From Mycolicibacterium chubuense NBB4 (lineage in GTDB: Bacteria > Actinomycetota > Actinomycetes > Mycobacteriales > Mycobacteriaceae): a stretch of DNA of 64,000 nt. Below the pieces are notes generated by a model. That model was not told the origin of the DNA and made no database searches. It saw only the letters and a list, made by a program, of their open reading frames with translations. This document shows positions 40,587-49,461 of this stretch, one piece after another (the stretch's first letter is position 1; every line of letters starts with the position of its first letter). The position numbers were made by a program, and so were the translations under genes. The stretch spans positions 2,976,001 to 3,040,000 of the forward strand of contig NC_018027.1 of the NCBI RefSeq assembly GCF_000266905.1, given 5' to 3'.

Positions 40587-41330
40587 CTAGTTCGACCTCG
40601 CGTAGCGCTGCGCGAATCTCCGCAGGATCTCCATCGGATGTGTGACCACCCGTCGGCGCGCGGCGTCCTTGAGTGACTGGGCGGTCTCCGGGGCGAAGTA
40701 CCCGTGATTCTTGTAGACGTCGATGCGGGTACAGAGCCCGTCGACGTCGAGCTCGGGATGGAACTGCGTGGCATACACGTTGGCGCCCACCCGGAACGCC
40801 TGCACCGGGCAGTCGGCGGAACGCGCCAGCCGCGCCACGCCGTGCGGGAGGGCGGAGGCGGCCTCCTTGTGGCCACCGAACGCGTCGAAGGTGTCGGGCA
40901 GTCCTGCGAACAGGGGATCGGACCGCCCCTGCGCGGTGAGGGCGACGGTGACAGCGCCGACGGGCTCGCTGTGCGCCCGATCCACGACCGCGCCGATGGC
41001 CGCACCCAATGTGCCTACGCCGTAACAACATCCGAGGAACGGAAAGTCGCGGGCGATGATCTCGGCCAACAGACCGGCGAGTTCGTCTTCGACACGCCGC
41101 TGCGTCGGCGACTTGCCGTCCGGGTCGTCGCTCACGTTGTAGGGGCCACCGCCGAGGATGACGCCGGACCACTCGGCGAGTGCGACGGGGCCCAACGGCT
41201 GGTGGGTGAGTCGGATGCGGTGCAAGCGCTCGTGGTCGAGTCCCGCGAACCGCATCATGGCGCGATACTCGTCGTCGGCGGCTTCGTCTTCTCCGCGGAC
41301 GGACAGCAACAGGAACGGAGCGTCGGCCAC
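40587..41330 (-). CDS. class I glutamine amidotransferase-like protein
   Basis: 247 residues, stand-alone GATase1 domain. The nucleophile elbow is PFLGCCYGVGTLG (Cys101/102), preceded by GVILGGGPYNVSD, and the catalytic His-Glu pair is QFHPELD near 190. It resembles the YfeJ/GMP-synthase-like single-domain amidotransferases whose partner or substrate is unknown (some hydrolyse gamma-glutamyl compounds). GTG at 41330 has TAGCCT exactly 6 nt upstream. It is divergent from the MenC-like gene with a 57-bp gap carrying both promoters. Confidence 0.87.
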   Translation of the reverse strand: MADAPFLLLSVRGEDEAADDEYRAMMRFAGLDHERLHRIRLTHQPLGPVALAEWSGVILGGGPYNVSDDPDGKSPTQRRVEDELAGLLAEIIARDFPFLGCCYGVGTLGAAIGAVVDRAHSEPVGAVTVALTAQGRSDPLFAGLPDTFDAFGGHKEAASALPHGVARLARSADCPVQAFRVGANVYATQFHPELDVDGLCTRIDVYKNHGYFAPETAQSLKDAARRRVVTHPMEILRRFAQRYARSN

Positions 41331-41336
41331 CGCGTC

Positions 41337-41342
41337 AGGCTA
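41337..41342 (-). promoter_or_regulatory. TAGCCT -10 element, leaderless-type
   Basis: Minus-strand TAGCCT, 6 nt, then GTG at 41330. Confidence 0.5.
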
Positions 41343-41372
41343 GCTGCCGGGGAGCCGGACGGCCGGGCACGA

Positions 41373-41378
41373 TACCTT
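41373..41378 (+). promoter_or_regulatory. TACCTT -10 element before the MenC-like gene
   Basis: TACCTT ends 9 nt before the ATG at 41388, giving at most a 2-3 nt leader. Confidence 0.4.
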
Positions 41379-41387
41379 GGTCGGTCA

Positions 41388-42176
41388 ATGAGAACGCTCA
41401 TCGACTTCGACGACGCCCCCGTGTTCGCGCTCCCGACCGCTCACGGCGCCCGCGAGGGCGTGTTGGTGGAGGGTCCGCAGGGCTGGGGCGAATTCAGCCC
41501 ACCCGCCGATGCCGACGACGCGCTCGCCGCGCGGTGGCTCACCGCCGCAATGGAACCGAGCACGGTCGGCTGGCCCGATGCGGTGCGCGGCCGGGTGCCG
41601 GTGTCCGACGGCTCGCGGCGCCTCGCGGTCGAGGTCGGTGGCGTCGACGAGGCGGTCGCTCGGATTGCGCAGCGGGAGAAGGACGGCGACGGGCTCGAGC
41701 TGGTGGAGCTCACCGGGTGCGGTCCTGCGGATGCGCGGGCGATCCGGCTGCGCGTCGGCGTGCCGATCGCGGTGGACTCCACGTGGTTGGTTCGAGATCC
41801 CGAGTGCGCCGACATCGCCGTTCTGCGCTGCGGTGAGCTCGGGGGAGTGCGGCGCGCGCTGCGCCGCGCCGAGAAGCTGGGACTGCCGGCGATGGTGACC
41901 TTCACCGGCGCCACGAGCATCGGGCTGGCCGCCGACGTCGCCGTCGCGGCCGCGCTGCAGGAGCTGCCCTACGCCTGCGCCCCGGTGCCCGAGTGGTTGA
42001 GCTCCTGTGACGTCGTGTCGGCGTCGCGAACGCTGATCCCCGTCGACGGCTCCCTTCCCGCGGCGCCGATGCCGGCCGGACCGGACCCGGCACGGCTGGA
42101 ACAGTTCCGAGTCACCGACCCCGCCGTCACCCGACGCTGGCGGGAGCTCTTGCGCCGGGCGGCAGCGCTGCTCTGA
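41388..42176 (+). CDS. degenerate MenC-like protein (enolase superfamily, probably not catalytic)
   Basis: 262 residues against about 326 for mycobacterial o-succinylbenzoate synthase. N-terminal VLVEGPQGWGEFSPPADAD and C-terminal ADIAVLRCGELGGVRRAL plus GATSIGLAADVAVAAALQELPYACA align with MenC. The central block carrying the KxK catalytic lysine and the VDANGGW metal Asp is missing (about 60 residues), the EQP metal Glu region reads LVELTG, only the Asp of AVDST is kept, and the second catalytic Lys (VLKVAP in MenC) reads VLRCGE. So it cannot work as a normal OSBS. A genuine menC would be expected near mgtA, outside the window. Possibly a regulatory or structural derivative. Confidence 0.72.
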   Translation: MRTLIDFDDAPVFALPTAHGAREGVLVEGPQGWGEFSPPADADDALAARWLTAAMEPSTVGWPDAVRGRVPVSDGSRRLAVEVGGVDEAVARIAQREKDGDGLELVELTGCGPADARAIRLRVGVPIAVDSTWLVRDPECADIAVLRCGELGGVRRALRRAEKLGLPAMVTFTGATSIGLAADVAVAAALQELPYACAPVPEWLSSCDVVSASRTLIPVDGSLPAAPMPAGPDPARLEQFRVTDPAVTRRWRELLRRAAALL

Positions 42177-42184
42177 TCGACATC

Positions 42185-42245
42185 GCCGAACTTGCATTCC
42201 GGTAGGCCCTCACTCGCAATTCCTCTCCTGGAATGCAAGTTCGGC
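42185..42245. terminator. 16-bp inverted repeat between convergent genes
   Basis: GCCGAACTTGCATTCC (42185-42200) and GGAATGCAAGTTCGGC (42230-42245) are perfectly complementary, with a 29-nt loop. It lies between the MenC-like stop and the ICL2 stop and is less GC-rich than its surroundings. A bidirectional terminator is likely; the long loop also leaves room for a small mobile repeat. Confidence 0.6.
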
Positions 42246-42276
42246 CGCGCCCGGGGACCGGCGGCGTGGCGCCGGC

Positions 42277-44577
42277 TCAGTCCTGCTTCTTGATCAGGCG
42301 GAGCAGCGCCTCGTGGTCGGGGGCCAGCAGCTCGTCGATCCGCGGCTGGTTCACATCCGCGACGATGATCTCGCCGACTTCCTGATACACGTCGCTGAAG
42401 ATGCCGTGCGACTTCATCTTCTCGGTCTGATAGATGTTGTCCTCGGTCGGCGTCACGTAGTAGACGATCTCGGCCTTGAACCGGTGGATCAGCCACAGGT
42501 GGATCAGGTCCATCAGCCGCTTCTGGCGCATCTTCTCGCTGAATGTGTTCTGGTCGCGGACGGTGAGGATGCTGCGCCCGTGCCGGTCCTTGATCGGGTC
42601 GACGACCACGTTGGCGAGCGGCCCCGATTCAGACCCCGTGCCGTCGGCCAGGATCTGCAGGTCGAGCACGTCAGAACCTGCGCGCCGGGGCCGCAGCTGC
42701 ACATGCAGTCTCTCGGGGAGCTGATAGTGCTCGCTCCACAGCGCCAGCCACTCCTCGAGCAGCTTCTTGGGCACCTCGGTCTGCACCAGGTGCTGATGCT
42801 GGGTCGACCCCTCGCCCATCGCCTTGGTCGTCGCCGTGCGACCCGACGAGGCGGCCAGCGCCGCGTCGCTGCGGGGGCCGCCCACCAGCGTTTGCGGTGT
42901 GCGATACGGCGATTCGACGAGACGCATCTTGCGTTGCAGCCGGGCCAGCGCGAGCATGCCTTCCTGCCGCAACGACGTCGCGAACTCCTCGGAGGCGACG
43001 CCGTCGACCTGGTGGCCGCCGTAGGTGATGAAGTTGAAGACGAACCCCATCTTCCCGATCTCCTCGGGGAACGCCCGCATCTCCTCGTCGGTCATGCCGG
43101 TGGTGTCCCAGTTGAACGACGGCGAGAGGTTGTAGGCGAGCATCTTGTCCGGGTAGACGGCGTGGATGGCGTCGGCGAACTGCTTGGCATCGGCGAGGTC
43201 GGCGGTCTTGGTCTCCATCCACAAGATGTCGGCGAACGGCGCGGCCGCCAGTGACTTGGCGATCGCGTACGGGATGCCGCCGCGGATCTGGTAGTAGCCC
43301 TCCGGCGTCTTGGCGAGCTCGCAATCCCAGACGGCGTCGGCGCCGAGTTCCTTCGCCTTCTCGCGCGCCGAGTACAGCGACGCTCGCTCGGCGAACGCGC
43401 GCCACTCCGCCACGCTCATGGCCGACGGCTCGCCCTCCCGCTCCCGGAATTCCAGGAGTTCGGCCACCGCACCGGCATAGGTGTCGAGCCCCGCATCGGC
43501 CTCCCACGCCGCGACGAACCGCGACTCCACCTTGTCGAACGCGGCGTCGACCGACGGCTCGCTGCCGTCCTGCCATCCGGCGGCGGTCTCGTCGATGAGG
43601 CTCAGCAGACCCTGGCGGTCCAGCCACGCCTCCGCCGCGGCGTATTCGCCGTCGGGGAGTGCGTAGAGCATGTGACCGTTCAGCTCGGTCACACCCTTGT
43701 CGTAGAAGCGGCGCACCAGCGCCAGGAAGCACGCCTTGTACGACGGGATCTTCAGGTTGGTCGCACCGAGCAGGAACGGCTGATCGCGTTCGTCGGCGCG
43801 GCTGTCGAGCAGGTTCGCCGCCTCGGCGTCGGTGCGGGCGACGATGATGCCCGGCACCCGCATGATGTCGAGCTGGAACCGCGCGGTGTTGAGGCGCTTG
43901 ATCTGCTCGTCGGACGGCACCAGCACCTTGCCGCCCTGATGGCCGCACTTCTTGGTGCCGGGACGCTGATCCTCGATGTGGTAGCCGGGCACGCCCGCCT
44001 CGACGAAGCGCCGAATCAGGTTGCGCACGTGCGGATCCCCGCCGTGGCCGGTATCGGCGTCAGCGATGATGAAGGGCCGGTAGTCGTATGCGGGCGTTGC
44101 CGCACGTTGGTCAGGGGTCATCCGCAACCGCAGGAACTGCTGGTTGCGATCGGCGGTGAGCAGGGCCCGGACCAGGCCGGCGGCTTCCTCGGGCACCTGG
44201 CTCAACGGATAGCTCGCCAAGTCGGGTCCGGGGTCCTCGGTGGTCGACCCCTTCGCCGAGGTCGCCCATCCGCCGAGGTAGATGCCTTCGATCCCCATCC
44301 GCTTCATCACCACGGCCTGGCCGGGGGAGTAGGGGCCGAACGTCGTGATGCTCTTTCCGCGCGCGAACAGGTCGCGCAGGTGCGGGTAGAACGCGGTGGC
44401 GGCCTCCCGCGCGACGGGGTAATCGGCAGGGATGGTGCCCCGCTGTTCGGCGACCTGCCGCGCCGAGTACAGCCGGATGATCCCCTCGAAGCGGGGACTG
44501 TCGAAGTAACTCTGCGTCTCGGCGACATCACGCTCGAAGGGCGTCTCCGGATGCAGGTCGGTTTCCATGATGGCCAT
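42277..44577 (-). CDS. aceA2: isocitrate lyase 2 (two-domain, AceAb type)
   Basis: 766 residues, the size of full-length mycobacterial ICL2. It splits isocitrate into glyoxylate and succinate in the glyoxylate shunt, and also serves the methylcitrate cycle, so it is needed for growth on fatty acids and sterols. The catalytic motif is KKCGHQ (Cys211), with [27 protein letters not shown] before it and the [17 protein letters not shown] substrate region after. Residues about 600-766 form the extra C-terminal domain ([27 protein letters not shown]) that in M. tuberculosis binds acetyl-CoA and activates the enzyme. A TAGGGT hexamer is 5 nt before the ATG. Confidence 0.96.
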   Translation of the reverse strand: MAIMETDLHPETPFERDVAETQSYFDSPRFEGIIRLYSARQVAEQRGTIPADYPVAREAATAFYPHLRDLFARGKSITTFGPYSPGQAVVMKRMGIEGIYLGGWATSAKGSTTEDPGPDLASYPLSQVPEEAAGLVRALLTADRNQQFLRLRMTPDQRAATPAYDYRPFIIADADTGHGGDPHVRNLIRRFVEAGVPGYHIEDQRPGTKKCGHQGGKVLVPSDEQIKRLNTARFQLDIMRVPGIIVARTDAEAANLLDSRADERDQPFLLGATNLKIPSYKACFLALVRRFYDKGVTELNGHMLYALPDGEYAAAEAWLDRQGLLSLIDETAAGWQDGSEPSVDAAFDKVESRFVAAWEADAGLDTYAGAVAELLEFREREGEPSAMSVAEWRAFAERASLYSAREKAKELGADAVWDCELAKTPEGYYQIRGGIPYAIAKSLAAAPFADILWMETKTADLADAKQFADAIHAVYPDKMLAYNLSPSFNWDTTGMTDEEMRAFPEEIGKMGFVFNFITYGGHQVDGVASEEFATSLRQEGMLALARLQRKMRLVESPYRTPQTLVGGPRSDAALAASSGRTATTKAMGEGSTQHQHLVQTEVPKKLLEEWLALWSEHYQLPERLHVQLRPRRAGSDVLDLQILADGTGSESGPLANVVVDPIKDRHGRSILTVRDQNTFSEKMRQKRLMDLIHLWLIHRFKAEIVYYVTPTEDNIYQTEKMKSHGIFSDVYQEVGEIIVADVNQPRIDELLAPDHEALLRLIKKQD

Positions 44578-44582
44578 AGCTC

Positions 44583-44588
44583 ACCCTA
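44583..44588 (-). promoter_or_regulatory. TAGGGT -10 element before aceA2
   Basis: Minus-strand TAGGGT ends 5 nt before the ATG at 44577. The terminator hairpin of the URC operon lies immediately upstream. Confidence 0.5.
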
Positions 44589-44595
44589 CGGCGCG

Positions 44596-44618
44596 GAGCG
44601 GACCGCGGGGGTCCACTC
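44596..44618 (-). terminator. terminator hairpin after the URC-upp operon
   Basis: Minus-strand GAGTGGACC, loop CCCGC, GGTCCGCTC: a 9-bp stem with one U-G pair, 9 nt after the upp stop. No long T tract, as usual in mycobacteria. Confidence 0.55.
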
Positions 44619-44627
44619 GAGCGGGAA

Positions 44628-45266
44628 TTATCTGGTGCCGAAGGTGCGGTCACCGACGTCGCCGAGCCCCGGCAGGATGTAACCGTGCTCGTCGAGTTCC
44701 CGGTCGATCGCCGCGGTGTAGATGGGCACGTCCGGGTGAGCCTCGCGCAGCGCTGCGATACCTTCCGGACAGGCCAGCAGGCAGACGAACTTGACGGACT
44801 TCGGCTGCTGCTCGCGTAGCCGTTCGACCGCGGCGACCGCCGAGTTGCCGGTCGCCAGCATCGGGTCGAGCACCACGAGATCGCGCTCGTCGAGATCGCC
44901 GGGCATCTTGAAGTAGTACTCAACGGCGACAAAGGTTCTGGGGTCGCGGTAGAGGCCGATGTGTCCGACGCGGGCCGACGGGACCACCTCGAGCATGCCG
45001 TCGAGCATGCCTGTGCCGGCCCGCAGGACCGACACGAAGACCAGCTTCTTGCCGTCGATCACGGTGCCGGTCGTGGTCTCCATCGGGGTCTGGACCTCGA
45101 CCTCGTGCACCGCGGCGTCGCGCAGCACCTCGTAGGCCATCAGAGCGGAGACTTCCCGAACGAGGCGACGAAAGCTGTTGGTAGAAGCGTCTTTCCGCCG
45201 CATCAGCGTGATCTTGTGCTGGACCAGCGGATGGTCCACGAGGTGGACGAGCTGTGAGCCGGTCAT
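44628..45266 (-). CDS. upp: uracil phosphoribosyltransferase
   Basis: 212 residues. Converts uracil and PRPP to UMP. The PRPP loop is [13 protein letters not shown], the uracil-binding end is [28 protein letters not shown], and [15 protein letters not shown] is typical. Its ATG overlaps the last base of the URC4 stop (TGATG), so translation is coupled to the DUF1688 gene. In the yeast URC pathway the uracil phosphoribosyltransferase (FUR1/URC6) is required for uracil breakdown, so here upp is probably the entry enzyme of the same operon-encoded route as well as a salvage enzyme. Confidence 0.95.
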   Translation of the reverse strand: MTGSQLVHLVDHPLVQHKITLMRRKDASTNSFRRLVREVSALMAYEVLRDAAVHEVEVQTPMETTTGTVIDGKKLVFVSVLRAGTGMLDGMLEVVPSARVGHIGLYRDPRTFVAVEYYFKMPGDLDERDLVVLDPMLATGNSAVAAVERLREQQPKSVKFVCLLACPEGIAALREAHPDVPIYTAAIDRELDEHGYILPGLGDVGDRTFGTR

Positions 45267-46537
45267 CAGAAGACCGTGCCGTCGCTGGCGACGGACAGCG
45301 GGGGCAGACCCGCGCGCAGCCGCTGCGCAGACGCGCGCCCGGCCGCCCACGTGCCACCTTCGAGCACACACGCCAACGGCATCCGCTTCTCGTCCACGCC
45401 GAGCCGGCCGCGCACCAGGGGCGCCAGCTCGTCGAGCAGCGCCACCGTCAAGGCCCGCCACTCGACGACGAGCTCGTCACCCGGATTCCACGTGCGCCCC
45501 GCGTCGGAGGCTTCTCGCAGGCGCAGTACGCCGGTGTCCAGCAGGAGGCCGCCGTTGCGATATTCCGGCAACCCGGTGAGGGCGTCGAGACCGGTCACCT
45601 CGACCCCGGCCCACCGGAAGGGTTCGATCAGCGAGTAAGTGAGCCACTGCGACAGCTTGTGCAGCGGCAGCCAACCGGCAGTCAGGCCCGGCCCGGGTAC
45701 CGCGCCGTGCCGCCAGCAATCCCCGAGCGCCTGATCGCCGATCCGGTTGTCCGACAGCCAGATTCCCGACAGCGCGGCTAACAACTCCGCCAAGACGTCG
45801 TGAGCGGCGACGGTCGGCCCGGACGATCGGGTCAGCGCGTCGAACAGGAAGCCGGGCCGGCCCTGCGGCCCGAACACGTCGGGCCGGGCGGCCAGGACGT
45901 CGCCGAGGCGATGCATCAGCTCCACCCTCCCGGCCAACCCGACCAGGGGATTGTCCGGCGTGGCCTGCAGTACCCCGGCGAGGCGCTGTGGTGTCAGCCC
46001 GCGCAGGGCGGCCGCATCGACTTGAAGTGGGCATTGCGGATCGCTGGAGAAGGCGCCGGCGACGAATCCGTGCCAGCTCGCGAGCGCCAATCCTTCCGAT
46101 CGGTGGAATCGGGCCGACCGTCCGCCGCGCCGCTCGACGAAGCCCCATTCGGACCCGGCGCCGGCGTCGAGCAGGACGCTGATCACGGTCAGGTCGATCA
46201 TCGCGCGGGCTCGTTGCCTGCTGTCGCAGTGTGCGAGCAGCCCGTCCAGCTCAGCGCGGCGATCGACGCCGCCGGCCTCGAAATGGCGCCACCTGCTGTG
46301 GTACGGGATCTTCAGGTCGGGAAACCGGTCGCGGGTGACGGCTGCGACTTCGTCTGCGGCACGCGGCATTTCGTCGTCGAGCACGCGGAACCAGGATGAG
46401 TCGCCCGCCCGGGCGCGCTCGAGCAGGTGTGCGCAGCGGCGGCGCACCGCCTCCGTCGTGCGCAGCATCGCTGCCGCGCCCTCCGGCAACGAAGTGTCTG
46501 GGTCCGCCTGGCCGCGGCGGTCCGCATGGACCGTCAT
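45266..46537 (-). CDS. DUF1688 protein, URC4-type uracil catabolism
   Basis: 423 residues. The DUF1688/URC4 family is recognised from [84 protein letters not shown] and [20 protein letters not shown]. In Lachancea kluyveri URC4 is one of the genes needed to use uracil as nitrogen source; its chemical step is not settled. Predicted soluble and cytoplasmic. It overlaps URC1 by 4 bp upstream and upp by 1 bp downstream, so the three proteins are made together, which strongly supports the pathway call. Confidence 0.88.
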   Translation of the reverse strand: MTVHADRRGQADPDTSLPEGAAAMLRTTEAVRRRCAHLLERARAGDSSWFRVLDDEMPRAADEVAAVTRDRFPDLKIPYHSRWRHFEAGGVDRRAELDGLLAHCDSRQRARAMIDLTVISVLLDAGAGSEWGFVERRGGRSARFHRSEGLALASWHGFVAGAFSSDPQCPLQVDAAALRGLTPQRLAGVLQATPDNPLVGLAGRVELMHRLGDVLAARPDVFGPQGRPGFLFDALTRSSGPTVAAHDVLAELLAALSGIWLSDNRIGDQALGDCWRHGAVPGPGLTAGWLPLHKLSQWLTYSLIEPFRWAGVEVTGLDALTGLPEYRNGGLLLDTGVLRLREASDAGRTWNPGDELVVEWRALTVALLDELAPLVRGRLGVDEKRMPLACVLEGGTWAAGRASAQRLRAGLPPLSVASDGTVF

Positions 46538-47817
46538 CCGTCCAGCTCCCGGCCCTTGACCTTGCGGAGCTCTTCGGCATCCGGAACGTCGCCGGGCGTG
46601 TAGTAGCCGGCGGCCATCTTCGCGTCGATCTCCACCTGGGCGTCGGCCGGAATCAGTTCGTCGGGGATGGACACGCGTTCACCGACCTCGATCCCCGCAC
46701 CGGTGATGGCGTCGTACTTCATGTTGCTCATCGACACCAGGCGGTGGATCTTCGTGATGCCGAGCCAGTGCAGGACGTCAGGCATCAGTTCCTGGAACCG
46801 CATGTCCTGCACACCGGCCACACACTCGGTGCGGGCGAAGTACTGATCGGCGGTGTCACCGCCGGCCTGACGCTTGCGTGCGTTGTAGACCAGGAACTTC
46901 GTCACCTCGCCGAGCGCGCGGCCTTCCTTGCGAGAGTAGGCGATCAGACCGACACCACCGCGCTGCGCTCCGAGGATGGCCTCCTCGATCGCATGGGTCA
47001 GATAGGGCCGGCACGTGCAGATGTCCGAGCCGAACACGTCGGATCCGTTGCATTCGTCGTGCACCCGCGCGGTCAGCTCGACCGTCGGGTCGGCGAGACC
47101 GTGCGGATCACCGAAGACGTAGATGGTCTGCCCGCCGATCGGCGGGAGGAAGACCTCGAGGTCCGGGCGAGTGACCAGCTCCGGATACATCCCGCCGGTC
47201 TCCTCGAAAAGCGCTCGGCGCAAGTCCGTTTCGTCGCACCCGAACCGGCGTGCCACGCCCGGCAGGTGCCACACCGGTTCGAGAGCCGCCTTGGTCACCA
47301 GCGCCGCGCCGGTGTCGAGCAGCACCCGGCCGTCGGGCCGCAGCCGGCCTCTGCGGATCGCCTCGCCGACCTCGGGCAGGATCACCTGCGCCTTGGTCAC
47401 CGCGATGGTCGGCCGGATGTCGATCCCCGCAGCGATCTGCTCGGCGAAGACGTCGGCCACCATCGCGCCCCACGGGTCGAGGCTCACGATCGCCGCGGGA
47501 TCTCTCCACTGCGGGTGCGGACCGATCACGTCCGTCGGCGCGGTGTTGGTCAGGTCGGCGCGGTGATCGCGCGAGAGTGCGCCGGCCGCGACCGCGAGCG
47601 CACGGTAGACGCCGTAGGCGCCGCTGTGGGTTCCGATCACGTTGCGGTGCGCGCGGTTGGTGGTCCCGACGATCGGGCCGCGCTCGGCGGCCGTCGCCGC
47701 GCCCCAGCGCACGGCGGGAGCCTGGCTCCCACCGCTGTGGGACGTCAGCCTGATGTGTCCGCCCGGGCTCTTGGCGGGTGGTGGCGCAGCGGCATCGGCG
47801 GACATCGGTGAACCCAT
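46534..47817 (-). CDS. URC1-type GTP cyclohydrolase II homologue
   Basis: 427 residues. The GTP cyclohydrolase II fold is shown by the zinc site Cys256, Cys267 and Cys269 (DECNGSDVFGSDICTC), then IGLIAYSRKEGRALGEV in place of the canonical riboflavin-enzyme GRGIGL stretch, and KIHRLVSMSNMKYDAITGAGIEV at the end. An extra N-terminal region of about 200 residues (NRAHRNVIGTHSGAYGVYRALAVAAG) is absent from RibA and typical of the URC1 group, which acts in uracil catabolism rather than riboflavin synthesis. ATG at 47817 follows AGGAAGGG, which lies within a hairpin. First gene of the URC operon. Confidence 0.87.
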   Translation of the reverse strand: MGSPMSADAAAPPPAKSPGGHIRLTSHSGGSQAPAVRWGAATAAERGPIVGTTNRAHRNVIGTHSGAYGVYRALAVAAGALSRDHRADLTNTAPTDVIGPHPQWRDPAAIVSLDPWGAMVADVFAEQIAAGIDIRPTIAVTKAQVILPEVGEAIRRGRLRPDGRVLLDTGAALVTKAALEPVWHLPGVARRFGCDETDLRRALFEETGGMYPELVTRPDLEVFLPPIGGQTIYVFGDPHGLADPTVELTARVHDECNGSDVFGSDICTCRPYLTHAIEEAILGAQRGGVGLIAYSRKEGRALGEVTKFLVYNARKRQAGGDTADQYFARTECVAGVQDMRFQELMPDVLHWLGITKIHRLVSMSNMKYDAITGAGIEVGERVSIPDELIPADAQVEIDAKMAAGYYTPGDVPDAEELRKVKGRELDG

Positions 47818-47840
47818 ACCCTTCCTCGCTCCGAGGGAAG
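47818..47840 (-). promoter_or_regulatory. hairpin holding the URC1 Shine-Dalgarno sequence
   Basis: On the minus strand CTTCCCTCG, loop GAG, CGAGGAAG pairs with one bulged base; the right arm is the ribosome-binding sequence just before ATG 47817. If it forms in the mRNA it would limit translation of the whole coupled operon. Confidence 0.5.
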
Positions 47841-47994
47841 CCGCCAGCATAGTCACTTCGCGGCGAGCGCGCCCGGGTCCGCGGCCGGCAGACGGGCGGG
47901 AGCTCGCGCGGGTCGCCGTCCTGCGGGCGATGAGTTTCCCGCGCTGCGCCGGTCGGTAATGGTGACACCGATTCTCACTGCTTGGGAGGACTCC

Positions 47995-48708
47995 GTGACC
48001 GAACCGACCGCGATGACCGACGCGACCGCCATGCCCCGCGTGGTCGACGCACAGACCTGGCGCACGGAACTCGACGAGCTCCGGCGGCGCGAGAAGGCCG
48101 CCACCCGGGAGCTGGACGCGATCGCCGCGCAGCGGCGGCGCCTGCCGATGGTCGAGATGCCCGACTACACGCTGATGGGCGCAGGCGGGCCGGTGCGATT
48201 CGCCGACATCTTCGAAGGCCGCAGGCAGCTGATCGTCTACAACCACATGTGGAGCGACGGGGCGCAGTGGCAGTGCAGCGGCTGCACCGGGTACACCTCG
48301 CAGTTCACCCGGCTGGACTTCCTCGACAACTACGACGCCCGCTTCGTGATTGTGACGCCCGGCCCCATCGAGGAGGCGCTGGCCTACCGGGACCGGGTCG
48401 GAAACGCGATGGAGTGGTACTCGTCGTCGGACAGCAGCTTCGCCGCGGACGTCGACGCGGCGCCCGGTACCGGTTTCGCCGTCAATGTGTTTCTCCGGGA
48501 CGGGGACACCGCGTACCGCACCTGGCACACGAACGGCCGGGGGACCGAACAGCTCAGCCACTCGTTCGCACTCATCGACGTCCTGCCCTGGGGCCGGCAG
48601 GAGGTCTGGCAGGACTCGCCCGAGGGCTGGCCACAGCGGGACACCTATTCGAGGTGGTTGGGGTCGGAGGAGATCGCCCGCCTCTACGGCGACTCGGGCG
48701 GCGCGTAG
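47995..48708 (+). CDS. DUF899 thioredoxin-like protein
   Basis: 237 residues. The DUF899 family is clear from LDELRRREKAATRELDAIAAQRRRLPMVEM, RRQLIVYNHMWSD and GWPQRDTYSRW at the C-terminus. The CSGCTGY segment (near 100) carries two cysteines in a C-x2-C arrangement within a thioredoxin-like fold, so a redox role is plausible, though many family members are uncharacterised. GTG at 47995 is chosen over ATG 47959 because GGGAGGA lies 4 nt before it. The thiol peroxidase gene follows 58 bp downstream on the same strand. Confidence 0.87.
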   Translation: MTEPTAMTDATAMPRVVDAQTWRTELDELRRREKAATRELDAIAAQRRRLPMVEMPDYTLMGAGGPVRFADIFEGRRQLIVYNHMWSDGAQWQCSGCTGYTSQFTRLDFLDNYDARFVIVTPGPIEEALAYRDRVGNAMEWYSSSDSSFAADVDAAPGTGFAVNVFLRDGDTAYRTWHTNGRGTEQLSHSFALIDVLPWGRQEVWQDSPEGWPQRDTYSRWLGSEEIARLYGDSGGA

Positions 48709-48766
48709 CAGCCGGAAGACACAGCCCCGGCGCGATGCGCCCGGTCAGCCTTGGCAGACTGTGCGC

Positions 48767-49264
48767 ATGGCACAGATAACTTTGCGTGGAAACCCGATCA
48801 ACACTGTCGGAGAGCTGCCCGCCGTCGGTTCCGCGGCGCCCGGCTTCACCCTCACGGGCACAGATCTCGGGACGGTCAGCGATGACCAATTCCGCGACAA
48901 GCCTCTGCTGCTTAACATCTTCCCGTCGATCGACACCCCGGTCTGTGCGGCCAGCGTGCGCACCTTCAACGAGCGTGCGGCCGCCGGCGGCGTGTCGGTG
49001 CTCTGCGTCTCGAAGGACCTGCCGTTTGCGCAGAAGCGATTCTGCGGCGCCGAGGGCATCGAGAACGTCACGACGGCGTCGGCGTTCCGGGACAGCTTCG
49101 GCGAGGACTACGGCATCACCATCACCGACGGACCGATGGCGGGGCTGCTGGGCCGCGCGGTCGTCGTCGTCGGCGCGGACGGCAAAGTCGCCTACACCGA
49201 GCTGGTGCCCGAGATCGGCCAGGAGCCCGATTACGACGCGGCGTTGTCGGCCCTCTCCGCGTGA
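48767..49264 (+). CDS. tpx: thiol peroxidase Tpx
   Basis: 165 residues, full-length atypical 2-Cys peroxiredoxin. Peroxidatic Cys60 in IFPSIDTPVCAAS and resolving Cys93 in KRFCGAEG are both at the canonical positions; FRDSFGEDYGITITDGPMAGLLGRAVVVVGADGKV completes the fold. It reduces hydroperoxides with thioredoxin as donor and protects against oxidative and nitrosative stress (M. tuberculosis Rv1932). It starts with ATG at 48767, 58 bp after the DUF899 gene, and may be cotranscribed with it. Confidence 0.96.
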   Translation: MAQITLRGNPINTVGELPAVGSAAPGFTLTGTDLGTVSDDQFRDKPLLLNIFPSIDTPVCAASVRTFNERAAAGGVSVLCVSKDLPFAQKRFCGAEGIENVTTASAFRDSFGEDYGITITDGPMAGLLGRAVVVVGADGKVAYTELVPEIGQEPDYDAALSALSA

Positions 49265-49363
49265 GCCGCGACACACCTTAGAGGTCGGTGCGCCGGCATA
49301 GGTCACCGTTCGGTTCCAGAACCGCAACTCATTGATGCAGCGTCCTGCGAGAACGCGAATACC

Positions 49364-49391
49364 CCACGTCACGTGGTGTAGAAGTTAACTT
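49364..49391 (+). promoter_or_regulatory. palindrome CCACGT-C-ACGTGG overlapping the ripD promoter
   Basis: A perfect palindrome with a 1-nt centre at 49364-49376 lies 9 bp upstream of TAACTT (49386-49391), a good -10, and so covers the expected -35 region. Leader of about 65 nt to the ripD start. Regulator unknown. Confidence 0.55.
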
Positions 49392-49461
49392 GAGTGACGA
49401 TTGTGAATTGATGAGTCCAGCGCCAGACGGCCGCTGGCGGCTGGAAAGCGGTGGAAGTGCA

